DNA of 64,000 nt from DATEDA01 sp963789885 (lineage in GTDB: Bacteria > Pseudomonadota > Gammaproteobacteria > Burkholderiales > SG8-39), in assembly GCA_963789885.1 (NCBI GenBank), contig CAWBNB010000018.1:62001-126000 (forward strand), in the 5' to 3' direction. Shown in pieces: positions 1-9,133 of this stretch (position 1 is its first letter; each line of letters opens with the position of its first letter). The notes under the pieces were generated by a model. That model did no database searches, was not told the origin of the DNA, and saw only the letters and a program-made list of their open reading frames with translations. The position numbers were made by a program, and so were the translations under genes.

Positions 1-111
1 CGCGTTGCGCTTTGCGGCGCGGTTCAGACGGACGATGGCGATGTCACCCTCGCGCTCGATGCTGAGCGAGTCCGGCAGACCGTTCTGGTTCCGCGATCCC
101 TGTGCCGACAT
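1..111 (-). CDS. Enoyl-CoA hydratase/isomerase (crotonase family), N-terminal part
   Basis: The reverse strand opens with an ATG at 111 and reads 37 codons to the window edge without a stop. The visible end, EREGDIAIVRLNRAAKRNA, is the first beta strand and turn typical of crotonase-fold enoyl-CoA hydratases (consensus I-x-L-N-R-P-x-x-x-N-A). It lies 34 bases downstream of the acyl-CoA dehydrogenase gene on the same strand, so it is probably the last visible member of this beta-oxidation-like operon. The catalytic and oxyanion regions lie outside the window, so the exact reaction cannot be judged. Confidence 0.75.
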   Translation of the reverse strand, partial: MSAQGSRNQNGLPDSLSIEREGDIAIVRLNRAAKRNA

Positions 112-145
112 GACCGTGTCCTCGCCGTGATGTACCGGTGGCCGC

Positions 146-1939
146 CTAGAACTCGTCTTCCGCGAGCGCCAGCGCACCCCGTGCGCCGTGGATCACGGTA
201 TGCGCGAGCCCCGGGGCCTGCGCGAGCACGTGATCGGCGTAGAACCGCGCGGTCACGATCTTTGCGTGCAGAAAGCCCGCGTCCCCGCGGCCTTCCGCAA
301 GCTGACGCCGGGCGGCGATCGCCCCCCGCGCCAGCTGCCAGCCCCCGGCGACGGTGCCGAACAGCTTGAGGAACGGCACCGCCCCGACCGACACGCTCTT
401 CGTCGCCCCGCCGTAGTGCGCGACGACGTGATCCACCGCCGCCTCGACCGCGTCGACGCCCCTCTGGAGCGCACCGCGGATGGCGGCCGAGTCGGCATCC
501 GCTTGTGCGGCGAGCTCCCGGTCGAGCCCGCGCATCGTTCCGAGCAGCGCCTTGATGGTGGCGCCGCCCTCCCGCGCGATCTTGCGGCCGATGAGATCGT
601 TCGCCTGGATTCCCGTCGTGCCCTCGTAGATCGTCGTGATTCGCACGTCGCGCAGGAGCTGGGCGGCGCCCGTCTCCTCGACGTACCCCATGCCGCCGTG
701 CACCTGGACGCCGAGGGAGGCCACCTCGACGCCGGTCTCGGTGCTCCAGCCCTTGATGACCGGCATCAGAAGATCGACCAGCGCCTGGCTCCGCGCGCGC
801 TCGGCCGCGTCGGGATGGCGCTCGGCGGCGTCGTGCATCGCGGCGACGACGCACGCGAGCGAGCGCATCGCCTCGGCCTGCGACTTCATGAGCATCAGCA
901 TCCGGCGGACGTCGGCGTGGTGGATGATCGTGACGCTTTTCTCGCCGCCGTCGACGTCGCGGCCCTGCACGCGCTCGCGCGCGTAGGCGAGCGCCTTCTG
1001 GTACGCGCGCTCGGCGACCGCGAGGCCCTGGAGGCCGGTCGCGAAACGCGCGGAGTTCATCATCAGGAACATGTATTCGAGGCCGCGGTTCTCCTCGCCC
1101 ACCAGGTAGCCGGTGGCGCCGCCGCGGTCGCCGAGAGCCATGACGCAGGTCGGGCTCCCGTGGATCCCGAGCTTGTGCTCGATGGAGACGCAATGCACGT
1201 CGTTGCGCGCGCCGAGGCGGCCGCCGTCTTCCACCAGCAGCTTGGGCACGATGAACAGCGACAGACCCCTGGTGCCCGGCGGAGCATTCGCCGTCCGCGC
1301 GAGCACGAGGTGGATGATGTTCTCGGCCAGGTCGTGCTCGCCGTAGGTGATGAAGATCTTCTGGCCGAAGAGCCGATAGCTGCCGTCGGCTTGCGGCTCG
1401 GCACGGGTGCGCACCGCCGCGAGGTCGGACCCGGCCTGCGGCTCGGTCAGGTTCATGGTGCCGGACCACTCCCCGCTCACCATCTTCGGCAGGTACTTGG
1501 CCTTCTGCGCTTCGGACCCGGCCACGGTCAGCGCGTGGATCGCCCCCTCGTTGAGCGGCAGGACGAGCGAGAAGGCGAGGTTCGCCGAGGCCCACATCTC
1601 CCGGACTGCGGCGCCCACGGCCCGCGGAAGTCCCTGTCCGCCGAACTCCGGCTCGCACTCGAGCGCGTTCCAGCCCGCCTCGAGGAGCTGCCGGTAGGCC
1701 GCCCTGAAGCCGCCCGGGGTCGTCACGCCGTCCTCGCGCCACCGCGCGCCCTCCCGATCGCCGGTCTGGTTGAGCGGCGCGAGCACCTCGCGCGCGAACT
1801 TCGCCGCCTCGTCGAGCACGGCGTCGACGAGATCCGGCGTCGCCTCCGCATAGCCCGGCAGCTCGGCGAGCGTTTCGAGCCCGACGAGCTCGCGCAGCAC
1901 GAACCGCATGTCCTTGAGCGGGGCCTGGTAGTCGCTCAT
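146..1939 (-). CDS. Acyl-CoA dehydrogenase, ~600-residue class
   Basis: This predicts 597 residues, the length of the large acyl-CoA dehydrogenase class that carries an extra C-terminal domain (includes DmdC-type enzymes). These FAD enzymes oxidise an acyl-CoA to the 2-enoyl-CoA. The N-terminal helical domain is followed by the FAD-binding segments MNLTEPQAGSDL and IFITYGEHD. The motif ITTIYEGTTGIQAND carries the expected catalytic Glu. I start at the ATG at 1939 (MSDYQAPLKD, the family's usual beginning), not at the upstream ATG at 2026, which would overlap the Bug gene. It lies 34 bases after the Bug gene and just before a crotonase gene, so one transcript is likely. The acyl substrate cannot be told from sequence. 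Confidence 0.93.
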   Translation of the reverse strand: MSDYQAPLKDMRFVLRELVGLETLAELPGYAEATPDLVDAVLDEAAKFAREVLAPLNQTGDREGARWREDGVTTPGGFRAAYRQLLEAGWNALECEPEFGGQGLPRAVGAAVREMWASANLAFSLVLPLNEGAIHALTVAGSEAQKAKYLPKMVSGEWSGTMNLTEPQAGSDLAAVRTRAEPQADGSYRLFGQKIFITYGEHDLAENIIHLVLARTANAPPGTRGLSLFIVPKLLVEDGGRLGARNDVHCVSIEHKLGIHGSPTCVMALGDRGGATGYLVGEENRGLEYMFLMMNSARFATGLQGLAVAERAYQKALAYARERVQGRDVDGGEKSVTIIHHADVRRMLMLMKSQAEAMRSLACVVAAMHDAAERHPDAAERARSQALVDLLMPVIKGWSTETGVEVASLGVQVHGGMGYVEETGAAQLLRDVRITTIYEGTTGIQANDLIGRKIAREGGATIKALLGTMRGLDRELAAQADADSAAIRGALQRGVDAVEAAVDHVVAHYGGATKSVSVGAVPFLKLFGTVAGGWQLARGAIAARRQLAEGRGDAGFLHAKIVTARFYADHVLAQAPGLAHTVIHGARGALALAEDEF

Positions 1940-1973
1940 GGCCGAACGTCGCTTCTCATGCGCCGGCTCCCGT

Positions 1974-2963
1974 TCACTCCTCGGCGGTGAAGCCCGAGGC
2001 CTTGACGATCGGTCCCCACTTCTCATAGTCGGCCTTCAGGATCCGCGCGAACTCCGCCGGCGATTCGCCGCCCGGCTCGAACGCGAGCCTGGCGAGCCCT
2101 TCCTGCACCTGCTTCGTCTTCAGCGCATCGCGGATGGCCGCGTTGAGCTTCGCGATCGTCTCGGTCGGGGTCTTCGCCGGCACGAGCACGCCGAACCATT
2201 CGACGGCCTCGAGCTCGGTGAAGCCGGACTCCTTCAGCGTCGGGACGTTCGGCAGGAACGCCGAGCGCTTCGGCCCGCTCGTGGCGAGCGCCCGGAGCTT
2301 CCCCGACTGGACGTGGGGCAGCGCGTTGGACAGGACGCTGATGTTCGCCGCGATCTGGCCGCCGAGCAGGTCCTGCATCGCCGGCGCAGCGCCCTTGTAC
2401 GCGACGTGCGTGAGCGGGACGCCTGCGGCCCGCGCCAGCATCACGCCGGTGAAATGCGGCATCGATCCGGCGCCGGACGAGCCGTACGAGGCTTCCTTCG
2501 GGTTGGCCTTGCACCATTGCAGGAAGTCGGCGAGCGTCTTCACGGTCGCCGGGACGGCGGGACCCACACTCAGCAGAAAAGCGGACGAGCACGCGGTCGT
2601 GACGGCCGCGAAGTCCCGGATCGGGTCGTAGGCGAGCTTGCGGTAGACGTGCGGGTAGATCACCAGCATCGATGCCGGCGTGAGGACCATCGTGGCGCCG
2701 TCGGCCTCGGCGTTCTTCACGTTCTCGAGGGCGATGCGCCCGCCTGCACCCGGCCTGTTGTCGACGATGATCGTCGCGGCGTAGCCCTTCGTCTGGTCGA
2801 CGACCAGCCTGGCGACGACGTCGGCGGAACCGCCGGGCGGGAAACCCACCACCATGCGGGTGGCTTTCCCGACCAGTTGCGCGAGCGCACGCGGCGCGAA
2901 GCCGGCGGCGGCGCAGGCCGCTCCCGCCGCGGAGACGGAAAGGAATTGCCGACGGCTGGTCAT
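1974..2963 (-). CDS. Bug-family (TctC) solute-binding protein
   Basis: A 329-residue periplasmic binding protein of the tripartite tricarboxylate transporter type. The N-terminus SRRQFLSVSAAG followed by an Ala-rich stretch ending ALAQ resembles a twin-arginine signal peptide. The body shows the Bug landmarks: VVGFPPGGSADVVAR near the start, ENVKNAEADGATMVL, and GAGSMPHFTGVMLARAAG with THVAYKGAAPAMQDLLGGQ in the middle. No TctA/TctB membrane genes are visible, which is common: Bug genes are amplified in Burkholderiales as orphan binders. Its place between CoA-transferase and dehydrogenase genes suggests it captures the acid degraded by this operon. The ligand is unknown. Confidence 0.92.
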   Translation of the reverse strand: MTSRRQFLSVSAAGAACAAAGFAPRALAQLVGKATRMVVGFPPGGSADVVARLVVDQTKGYAATIIVDNRPGAGGRIALENVKNAEADGATMVLTPASMLVIYPHVYRKLAYDPIRDFAAVTTACSSAFLLSVGPAVPATVKTLADFLQWCKANPKEASYGSSGAGSMPHFTGVMLARAAGVPLTHVAYKGAAPAMQDLLGGQIAANISVLSNALPHVQSGKLRALATSGPKRSAFLPNVPTLKESGFTELEAVEWFGVLVPAKTPTETIAKLNAAIRDALKTKQVQEGLARLAFEPGGESPAEFARILKADYEKWGPIVKASGFTAEE

Positions 2964-3005
2964 GTGCGGTTCTCCTTTAGCGTGTGATCGGTCATCCGCT
3001 GCCGT

Positions 3006-4160
3006 CTAGACCTGCAGCTCGGCCAGGATGGCCGCCCGGTGCTCGTCGAGGGTGGGCGCCGGCCGGAACGTGCCCGCCGCGCCGAGGATCTTGACCGGAT
3101 TGCCGGCGACTTTGATCCGGGCGTTCCCCTGCTGGAGCTCGACGAGCATCCCGCGCTCGGCAAGCTGCGGGTTCGCCATCACCCCGGCTACGTCACTGAG
3201 CGGGGCGCAGGGAACCCCGGCGCGTTGCAGCAGCTCCAGCCAGTAGGCGGCGGGCTGCGTTGCGAGCCGCAGCTCGATCTCCCGCTTGAGCGCTTCTTCG
3301 TTGTCGCACCGTGCCGCGTTCGTCGCAAAGCGCGGCTCCGCGGCGAGGCCACCCATGTCCAGGGCCTCGCAAAGCGTGCGGAAGAGCGAATCATTGCCGA
3401 CAGCGATGACGAGCCATCCGTCCCGCGCATGGAAAACGTCGAACGGCGTGATCGAAGGGTGTCGTGCGCCGATCGGTCCCGGGACGGTTCCGGTCGCCTG
3501 ATAGCGGGCCAGGGCGTTCTCCAGGATGGCGGCCTGGCAATCGAGCATCGCGATGTCGACGCGGGATCCCCTGCCCGTCCGCGCCCGCTCGAAGAGCGCT
3601 GCCTGCACCCCGATCGCGGCGAACATCCCCGCCGCGATGTCCCCGATCGACACGCCGACCCGGGTAGGCGGCGACCCGGGTTGACCGGTGAGGCTCATGA
3701 TCCCGCCCATGGCCTGCGCGACCATGTCGTAGGCGGGCATGTGGCGGTAGGGGCCGGTCTGCCCGAAGCCGGAGATCGAGGCGAACACGAGCGCCGGATG
3801 CTTCGCGTGGACGCTCTCCCAGCCGTACCCGAGCTTCTCCATCGTGCCCGGACGGAAGTTCTCGACGAGCACGTCGGCGCGCTCGAGGAGCCGGTCGAAC
3901 GTGCGCCGGTCGGCCTCGGCCTTCACGTCGAGGACGATCGACTCCTTGTTGCGGTTCACCGAGACGAAATACGCCGACTGGCCGTCGTCGACGAACGGCC
4001 CGGTCTCGCGCGCGTCGTCGCCGCCGCCCGGCCGCTCGATCTTGATCACGCGCGCGCCGAGGTCGGCGAGCAGCATGGTGCAGTAGGGTCCCGCGAGGAT
4101 CCGCGTCAGGTCCACGACCGTGACGCCGTTGAGCGGACCGCGGATGGCGGAGGGCCGCAC
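3006..4160 (-). CDS. CaiB/BaiF-type CoA-transferase
   Basis: A 384-residue family III CoA-transferase. The N-terminus LNGVTVVDLTRILAGPYCTM followed by LADLGARVIKIERPGGGDDAR is diagnostic, as are the later blocks VSVNRNKESIVLDVK, LVENFRPGTMEKLGYG and ASISGFGQTGPY. Enzymes of this family move CoA between carboxylic acids and commonly activate the substrate for a catabolic operon. The gene begins 3 bases after the stop of the upstream enoyl-CoA hydratase and is followed 42 bases later by the Bug gene, so translation is probably coupled. Donor and acceptor acids are unknown. Confidence 0.93.
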   Translation of the reverse strand: MRPSAIRGPLNGVTVVDLTRILAGPYCTMLLADLGARVIKIERPGGGDDARETGPFVDDGQSAYFVSVNRNKESIVLDVKAEADRRTFDRLLERADVLVENFRPGTMEKLGYGWESVHAKHPALVFASISGFGQTGPYRHMPAYDMVAQAMGGIMSLTGQPGSPPTRVGVSIGDIAAGMFAAIGVQAALFERARTGRGSRVDIAMLDCQAAILENALARYQATGTVPGPIGARHPSITPFDVFHARDGWLVIAVGNDSLFRTLCEALDMGGLAAEPRFATNAARCDNEEALKREIELRLATQPAAYWLELLQRAGVPCAPLSDVAGVMANPQLAERGMLVELQQGNARIKVAGNPVKILGAAGTFRPAPTLDEHRAAILAELQV

Positions 4161-4163
4161 GGA

Positions 4164-4943
4164 TCAGTTCCCGGTGAAGCGCGGCGGGCGCTTCTCCTGC
4201 CAGGCCCGCAGCCCCTCCCGCAGGTCGGCCGAGCGCACACTCTCCTCGATGCGCGCCGCGAGCCCGCCCGCGTCCAGGGCGCCGCGGGCGATCTCGTTCA
4301 GGGCGCGCTTGACGCCAAAGAGCGCGATCGGCGCGAGCAGCGAGATCTGATCGGCGAGCTCGGCGACGCGCACCTGGAGACGGTCGGCCGCAACGATCTC
4401 GGTGAGGAATCCGGTGGCGAGCATCTCGGTGGCGTCGATCGGGGACGCGGTCAGGAAAAGCTTCTTCGCAGTGTTGAGGCCGAGACGCGAGACAAACCGC
4501 TGCAGGCCGCGCCCGTAGTAGTGCACGCCGAGGCGCGCGGCCGGCATCATCATCTCGGCTGCCGGCACGCCCACGCGAAAGTCGCACGCGAGCGCGAGAT
4601 CGGTCGATCCGCCGTACACGCCGCCGTTGATTGCGGCAATGGTGACGACCCTCAGGTCCTCGACGCGGTTGACGAACGCCTCGAAGGCGCTGTCCGCGCC
4701 CGCTCGCCCGGTCTTGGTGCCGGCGAGCTCGCCGATCGTGAAGCCAGCGCTGAAATGCTTGCCCGAGGCCTTCAGGACGAGCACCCGGAGCGCGCCGTTG
4801 CGCTCGACCTCGTCGAGGTGTCCCTGCAGGACCTCGAGGTCCTCCGGCTCGATGCGATTCGCCTGTGCCGGGCGGCGCAGCTCGATCGCCGCCCGCGCGC
4901 CGTCGACGTCGAGGCAGGGTGGGGCGGCGGTATGCGCGGTCAT
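4164..4943 (-). CDS. Enoyl-CoA hydratase/isomerase family protein
   Basis: A 259-residue crotonase-fold protein of normal length. The oxyanion-hole regions are visible as KASGKHFSAGFTIGEL and INGGVYGGSTDLALACDFRV. The usual second catalytic Glu region is not clear (the segment reads ARLGVHYYGRGLQRFV), so hydratase, isomerase or another crotonase activity cannot be decided. It lies between an SDR dehydrogenase gene (17 bases upstream) and the CoA-transferase gene (3 bases downstream), the order expected of one operon handling an acyl-CoA intermediate. Confidence 0.88.
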   Translation of the reverse strand: MTAHTAAPPCLDVDGARAAIELRRPAQANRIEPEDLEVLQGHLDEVERNGALRVLVLKASGKHFSAGFTIGELAGTKTGRAGADSAFEAFVNRVEDLRVVTIAAINGGVYGGSTDLALACDFRVGVPAAEMMMPAARLGVHYYGRGLQRFVSRLGLNTAKKLFLTASPIDATEMLATGFLTEIVAADRLQVRVAELADQISLLAPIALFGVKRALNEIARGALDAGGLAARIEESVRSADLREGLRAWQEKRPPRFTGN

Positions 4944-4960
4944 CGCGTGCTCGCCGCGAT

Positions 4961-5722
4961 TCAGCGCGGGGGAAGCCGCAGCGCGCCGTCGAGTCGGATG
5001 ACCTCGCCGTTCAAGGCGAGATTGGCGACGATGTGCAGCGCGAGCTCAGCATACTCGGCCGGCTGCCCGAGCCGGCGCGGGAACGGAATCGAGGCGGCAA
5101 GGCTCGCCTGCGCCTCCGGCGGCAGGTTCTGCAGCAGCGGCGTGAGGAAGAGACCGGGCGCGATCGTGACGACGCGAATGCCGAACTGAGCGAGCTCGCG
5201 CGCCGCCGGGAGCGTCATCGAAACGATGCCGCCCTTCGACGCCGAGTACGCGACCTGCCCGATCTGGCCCTCGTAGGCGGCGACCGAAGCGGTGCACACG
5301 ATCACCCCGCGCTCGCCGTCGGCAAGCGGCTCAAGCTCCGTCATGTCCGATCCTGCGAGGCGCATCAGATTGAAGGTGCCGATCAGGTTGACCGCGATCA
5401 CCCGCGAGAACTCCTCGAGCGCCATCGGTCCGGTCTTGCCGATCATGCGTTTCGCAACGCCGATGCCGGCCGCGGACACGAGGATCCGTGCCGGCCCATT
5501 GGCCGCGCGGGCCCGAGCGACGGCGTCCTCCGCCGAGCGCGCGTCTGCGACGTCGCAACGAACGGCGACGCCACCGATCTCCGCCGCGAGCTTCTGCGCC
5601 GCGTCGAGGTTGACGTCGAGGAGGGCCACCTTCGCACCCTGCCGGGCGAGCGCCCGCGCCGCTTCCGCGCCGAGACCCGAGGCGCCGCCGGTGACGAGGG
5701 CTGCATGATTCCGGACGTCCAT
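4961..5722 (-). CDS. Short-chain dehydrogenase, 3-hydroxyacyl-CoA dehydrogenase (HSD10-like) type
   Basis: A 253-residue classical SDR. The NAD-binding turn TGGASGLG lies at residues 11-18, the Asp after the second strand (LLDVN) indicates NAD preference, and the Ser/Tyr/Lys triad is in VCTASVAAYEG and YSASKGG. The overall pattern, including TIAPGLFLTPLL, resembles type 2 3-hydroxyacyl-CoA dehydrogenases. Within the operon this would supply the oxidation step after hydration. The ribosome site before its own ATG is weak. The strong one lies before a 19-codon ORF immediately upstream (5732-5791), so translation may be coupled. Confidence 0.88.
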   Translation of the reverse strand: MDVRNHAALVTGGASGLGAEAARALARQGAKVALLDVNLDAAQKLAAEIGGVAVRCDVADARSAEDAVARARAANGPARILVSAAGIGVAKRMIGKTGPMALEEFSRVIAVNLIGTFNLMRLAGSDMTELEPLADGERGVIVCTASVAAYEGQIGQVAYSASKGGIVSMTLPAARELAQFGIRVVTIAPGLFLTPLLQNLPPEAQASLAASIPFPRRLGQPAEYAELALHIVANLALNGEVIRLDGALRLPPR

Positions 5723-5731
5723 GGCGGGCGC

Positions 5732-5791
5732 TCAGCTCCCGACGATGGCGCCCATGGTGGGCACCCCGGCGTAACGCACTTTCGGATCCAT
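5732..5791 (-). CDS. Possible 19-residue leader ORF before the SDR gene
   Basis: Reading the minus strand, a near-ideal Shine-Dalgarno AAAGGAGGAGG (about 5798-5808) is followed by ATG at 5791 and a 19-codon frame, MDPKVRYAGVPTMGAIVGS, that ends in TGA 9 bases before the SDR start codon. The SDR start itself has no comparable ribosome site. The short frame may be a leader that couples ribosomes into the operon, or the eroded 5' end of a former gene. No family is recognisable. Confidence 0.4.
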   Translation of the reverse strand: MDPKVRYAGVPTMGAIVGS

Positions 5792-5808
5792 CGCGAGCCT
5801 CCTCCTTT

Positions 5809-5823
5809 GAACACCCGCTGTTC
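5809..5823. promoter_or_regulatory. Inverted repeat GAACA-N5-TGTTC in the divergent intergenic region
   Basis: A perfect GAACA-CCCGC-TGTTC palindrome lies between the divergent SDR operon and lysR gene, directly upstream of the operon's strong ribosome site. LysR regulators usually bind dyads of about this size in the region shared with their divergent target, so it is a reasonable operator candidate. A TATGAT hexamer at 5852-5857 could be the -10 element for the lysR gene; I see no convincing -35. Confidence 0.4.
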
Positions 5824-5877
5824 GACCGCCGCGGCATTCTGGGAGCGTTGCTATGATCTGTCGAGGTGGCCCCGCAT

Positions 5878-6876
5878 ATGGCCGATATCAGACGAGCGGA
5901 TATCAGGAAGCTCGACCTCAATCTCCTGGCGATCTTCGAGGTCCTGCTGCGGCTGCAGAGCGTCACGCGGGCCGCCGAGGAGCTGGGGATGAGCCAGCCG
6001 GCGATGAGCCTCGCGCTGAACAAGCTGCGGAGCGCCTTCGCCGATCCGCTGTTCGTGCGCGGCTCGCGCGGGCTCTCGCCGACGCCGCGCGCAGAGGAGC
6101 TCGCCGTCCCGGTGCGGCAGGTGCTCGACCAGATCAGGAACGACGTGCTGCGGCAGCGCAGCTTCGTTCCAGCCACGACCGACCGCACGTTCACCTTCAA
6201 CATGGCCGACGTCGGCGAACTCGTCTTCCTGCCGCGGCTGTACGCGCATCTGCGCGCCGTGGCACCTGGCGCGAACATCCGGATCGTCTCCACCCCGCCC
6301 GCGCAGCTGGCCGAGGCGATGCAATCGGGCGAGGTGGATCTCGCCGTCGGATACTTCCCGCATCTGCAGGGCGCGGCCATGTACCAGCAGCGCCTGTTCA
6401 GCCACTCGTTCGTCTGCATCGTGCGCAAGGACCACCCGATCCTCGGGAACCAGATCACCAAGAAGCAGTTTCTGGAGGCACACCACGCGGTGGTGGATCA
6501 GGAGGGCAAGAGCCACGAGCTCTTCGAAGCAACCCTCGCCGCGCAGGGACTCGCCCGTCGGGTCGTGCTGAGCATCCCGCACTTCCTCGCGATACCGCTC
6601 GTCGTCGCCGAGTCCGATCTGATCGTCACCGTGCCGTACGCCATCGCCGCGAGCTTCGCCAAGATGACCAACCTGAAGATGCTTCGCCCGCCCATCGAGG
6701 TCGATCAACCCGAGGTCAAGCAGCATTGGCATGCACGGTTCCATCACGATCAGGCGAACCGGTGGATCCGCGGCGTGGTGGCGGAGCTGTTCCTGGACAA
6801 GCCGTGGGAGGCCCTCGAGACGCGAAGGACGGCGGCTCCTCGTGCCGTCAAGGGGTCAAACGCCGGCGGCGCCTGA
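5878..6876 (+). CDS. LysR-family transcriptional regulator
   Basis: About 332 residues. The N-terminus DIRKLDLNLLAIFEVLLRLQ, then VTRAAEELGMSQPAMSLALNKLR, is a LysR winged HTH. The rest is the two-lobed effector domain (for example FNMADVGELVFLPRL and MQSGEVDLAVGYFP). The NodD/SyrM-like spelling LDLNLL suggests that subgroup. I take the ATG at 5878 with GAGG upstream; a GTG at 5866 in frame is an alternative. It is divergent from the 4961-5722 operon, so it most likely regulates that operon in response to a pathway intermediate. Its 3' end overlaps the convergent LysR gene by 21 bases. Confidence 0.92.
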   Translation: MADIRRADIRKLDLNLLAIFEVLLRLQSVTRAAEELGMSQPAMSLALNKLRSAFADPLFVRGSRGLSPTPRAEELAVPVRQVLDQIRNDVLRQRSFVPATTDRTFTFNMADVGELVFLPRLYAHLRAVAPGANIRIVSTPPAQLAEAMQSGEVDLAVGYFPHLQGAAMYQQRLFSHSFVCIVRKDHPILGNQITKKQFLEAHHAVVDQEGKSHELFEATLAAQGLARRVVLSIPHFLAIPLVVAESDLIVTVPYAIAASFAKMTNLKMLRPPIEVDQPEVKQHWHARFHHDQANRWIRGVVAELFLDKPWEALETRRTAAPRAVKGSNAGGA

Positions 6877-7809
6877 TGAGCTGCGCGCGATCGGGTGTGC
6901 GTGATGCGCGGCCGAGCGCACACCGTCCGGCGCGGTACGACTCGCAGCCGCCTCGCGGAAGCGCTGCAGCACCGGCGAGGAATTGTCCGCGCGGTAGGCG
7001 AGCGCGATGCCGATTCCCGCAGCCGCGCTCAATCCGCGCACCGGGCGGAACACCACGCGCTTGGACGCCAGGCGCGCGCTCACCGACGGCACCAGCGCCA
7101 CGCCAAGGCCACTCTCGACCAGGCTGATGACCGTCTGCACCTGAGTGGCCTCCTGCGCGACGCGCGGTGGCGCCCCGCCTGCTGGAACGCCAGCATGACC
7201 ATCGCATGCAGTCCCGGCACCTGGGTCGCGGCGTAGTCGATGAAAGGGCTCGCGCGCGAGTCGCCAGCAGAACCGGCTTCTTCCGCGCGAGCGGGTGTCC
7301 CTTCGGCAGCAGCGCAGAACACGTCGCGCTCGACGATCTGGAACTGGAGCGCGCTGGCTGGCGGTTGGGAAGCGCACCAGCGCCGATGTCGAGCTGCTCG
7401 GCTTCGACCAGCCCGAGCAGTTCGAGATTGGTCGATTCGCGCAGCTCCAGCTCGATCTGCGGATAGCGCGCACGAAACGCCGGCAGCAGCCGCGGCATCA
7501 GCGCATAGGTGGCCGAACCGACGAAGCCGATGCGCACCCGCCCGCTCTCGCCCTTGGCCGCGACTGCGCGTGGCCGCGCGAACGTCGTCGGCCGCGGCCA
7601 GGCAACGTTGCGGCACGCCTCGAGCACCGCCCGCCGGCGTCAGCCGGATGCGCGACCGCGGCGCTCGAACAACTGCGCACCCAGTTCCTCCTCGAGCTTG
7701 CGGATGGCCACCGACAGCGGCGGCTGCGCCATGTGCAGGCACTCGGCCGCGCGTCGGAAGTTCAGGGTCTCCGCCACGGCCAGAACTGTTTCAGTTGGCG
7801 AAGTTCCAT
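6856..7809 (-). pseudogene. LysR-family regulator, frameshifted
   Basis: Pieces of one LysR protein appear in order in different reading frames. The start ATG at 7809 gives MELRQLKQF and then shifts by one base (the expected C of CTG is absent near 7785) into AVAETLNFRRAAECLHMAQP. It shifts again to GRVRIGFVGSATYALMPRLL and once more to the C-terminal TVISLVESGLGVALVPSV, ending at a stop at 6856. All segments keep family consensus, so either consensus-sequence indels or very recent mutation is likely. It is divergent from the CaiB gene at 7911 and probably controls it. Confidence 0.75.
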
Positions 7810-7810
7810 C

Positions 7811-7826
7811 GATACCCTCGTGTATC
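7811..7826. promoter_or_regulatory. Inverted repeat GATAC-N6-GTATC between divergent lysR and CoA-transferase genes
   Basis: A perfect 5-bp dyad with a 6-base spacer sits immediately upstream of the lysR start at 7809 and about 85 bases before the CoA-transferase start. Position and form fit a LysR operator serving both directions, but the spacing is one base short of the classical T-N11-A box. This is inference from location only. Confidence 0.35.
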
Positions 7827-7910
7827 AACTGCGAGATCAAAGGTATTGGACGCATTAAACCAGATTTCGCGACGATGCTGCCCCAGGCAATCAATGAGGA
7901 GGAGACACCC

Positions 7911-9133
7911 ATGCTGCCCCTCGACGGAGTCCGCGTCCTCGACCTGAGCACGGTCGTGCTCGGGCCCTACGCCAGCCAGATGCTGGCCGAATACGGCGCC
8001 GACGTCATCAAGATCGAGCCGCCCGAAGGCGACTCCACGCGCCGCACCGGGCCGAGCACCGAAGCCGGCATGGGCGCGATCTTCCTGGGCGTGAACCGCG
8101 GCAAGCGCAGCGTGGTGCTCGATCTGAAGCAGCGCCGCAGGCCGCGCGGCGCTGCTGAAGCTGGTGGACAGCGCCGACGTGCTCATGCACAGCATCCGGC
8201 CGCAGAAGCTGGCCGCCATCGGCCTGGATCCGGAAGACGCTGCTGGCGCGCAACCCGCGGCTGGTCTACGTCGGCCTGCACGGCTTCGCCGAAGACGGCC
8301 CCTACGGCGGGCTGCCGGCCTACGACGACATCATCCAGGGGCTGTCCGGCTGCGCCGGCCTGATGGAACGCCAGGCGTGGCGTGCCGCAATACTTTCCGA
8401 CCATCGCCGCCGACAAGACCACCGGGCTGGTGGCGGCACACGCGATCCTGGCCGCGCTGCTTCCGGCGCGAACGCACCGGCGAGGGCGTCGTACGTCGAA
8501 GTGCCGATGTTCGAGTCGATGGTGGCCTTCAACCTGGTCGAGCACTTCTACGGCCAGCACTTCGAGCCGCCGCTGGCCGATACCGGTTATCCGCGCCTGC
8601 TCGAACGCCTTTCGCCGGCCGTTCAAGACTCCGGACGGCTACCTGTGCGCGATGCCCTACACCGACGCGCACTGGAAGCGCTTCTTCATCGAAGCGCGGC
8701 AGCCCGAGCTGGCGAGCGACCCGCGCTTCGCCAACATCAGCGAGCGCACGCGCAACATCGAGGCGCTGTACCGATCGCCGACCGAGATCATCGCCACGCG
8801 CAGCACGGCGCAGTGGCTCGAGGTCTCGCGCGCGGCTCGAGATCCCGGCCTCGCGCATGAACCGGCTGGAAGACCTGCAGAACGACGAGCACCTGCGGGC
8901 CACCGGCTTCTTCAGAGCCGTCGACGACCCAGCGATGGGCACGCTGCGCTTCCCCGGCGTGCCGGTGCTGATCGACGGCGCAGCGCCTGCCGGTGCGCAT
9001 GCCACCGCGCCTGGGCGAGCACACGGCCGAGGTGCTGGCGCGATCGGCAGGCGGTCACGCCGCCAAGGCGAACGCCGCCGCGCCAGCCACCAGCGACTGC
9101 CGCCCTTTGAACCCAAGCAGACACCCACCATGA
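7911..9133 (+). pseudogene. CaiB/BaiF-type CoA-transferase, multiply frameshifted
   Basis: Starts with a strong GAGGAGGAGA ribosome site and ATG at 7911. MLPLDGVRVLDLSTVVLGPY and LAEYGADVIKIEPPEGD are the family N-terminus. The protein then continues through all three frames in correct order: VNRGKRSVVLDLK, VLMHSIRPQKLAAIGLD, YFPTIAADKTTGLVAAHAIL, VPMFESMVAFNLVEHFYG, GYLCAMPYTDAHWKRFF and RMNLRNRLEDLQNDEH-like segments near 8860-8900. Total length (~405 codons) is normal. It ends in TGA overlapping the ATG of the MaoC gene (ATGA), so the operon layout is intact despite at least six frame changes. Confidence 0.8.

Noticed and set aside
188..1990. 600-codon plus-strand open frame opposite the acyl-CoA dehydrogenase
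   Set aside because: It is the antisense shadow of a clear family protein in high-GC DNA; its translation is Arg/His/Asp-rich without motifs and lacks a ribosome site.
3039..5189. 716-codon plus-strand open frame
   Set aside because: It spans antisense across three genes with convincing motifs on the minus strand; low-complexity charged translation.
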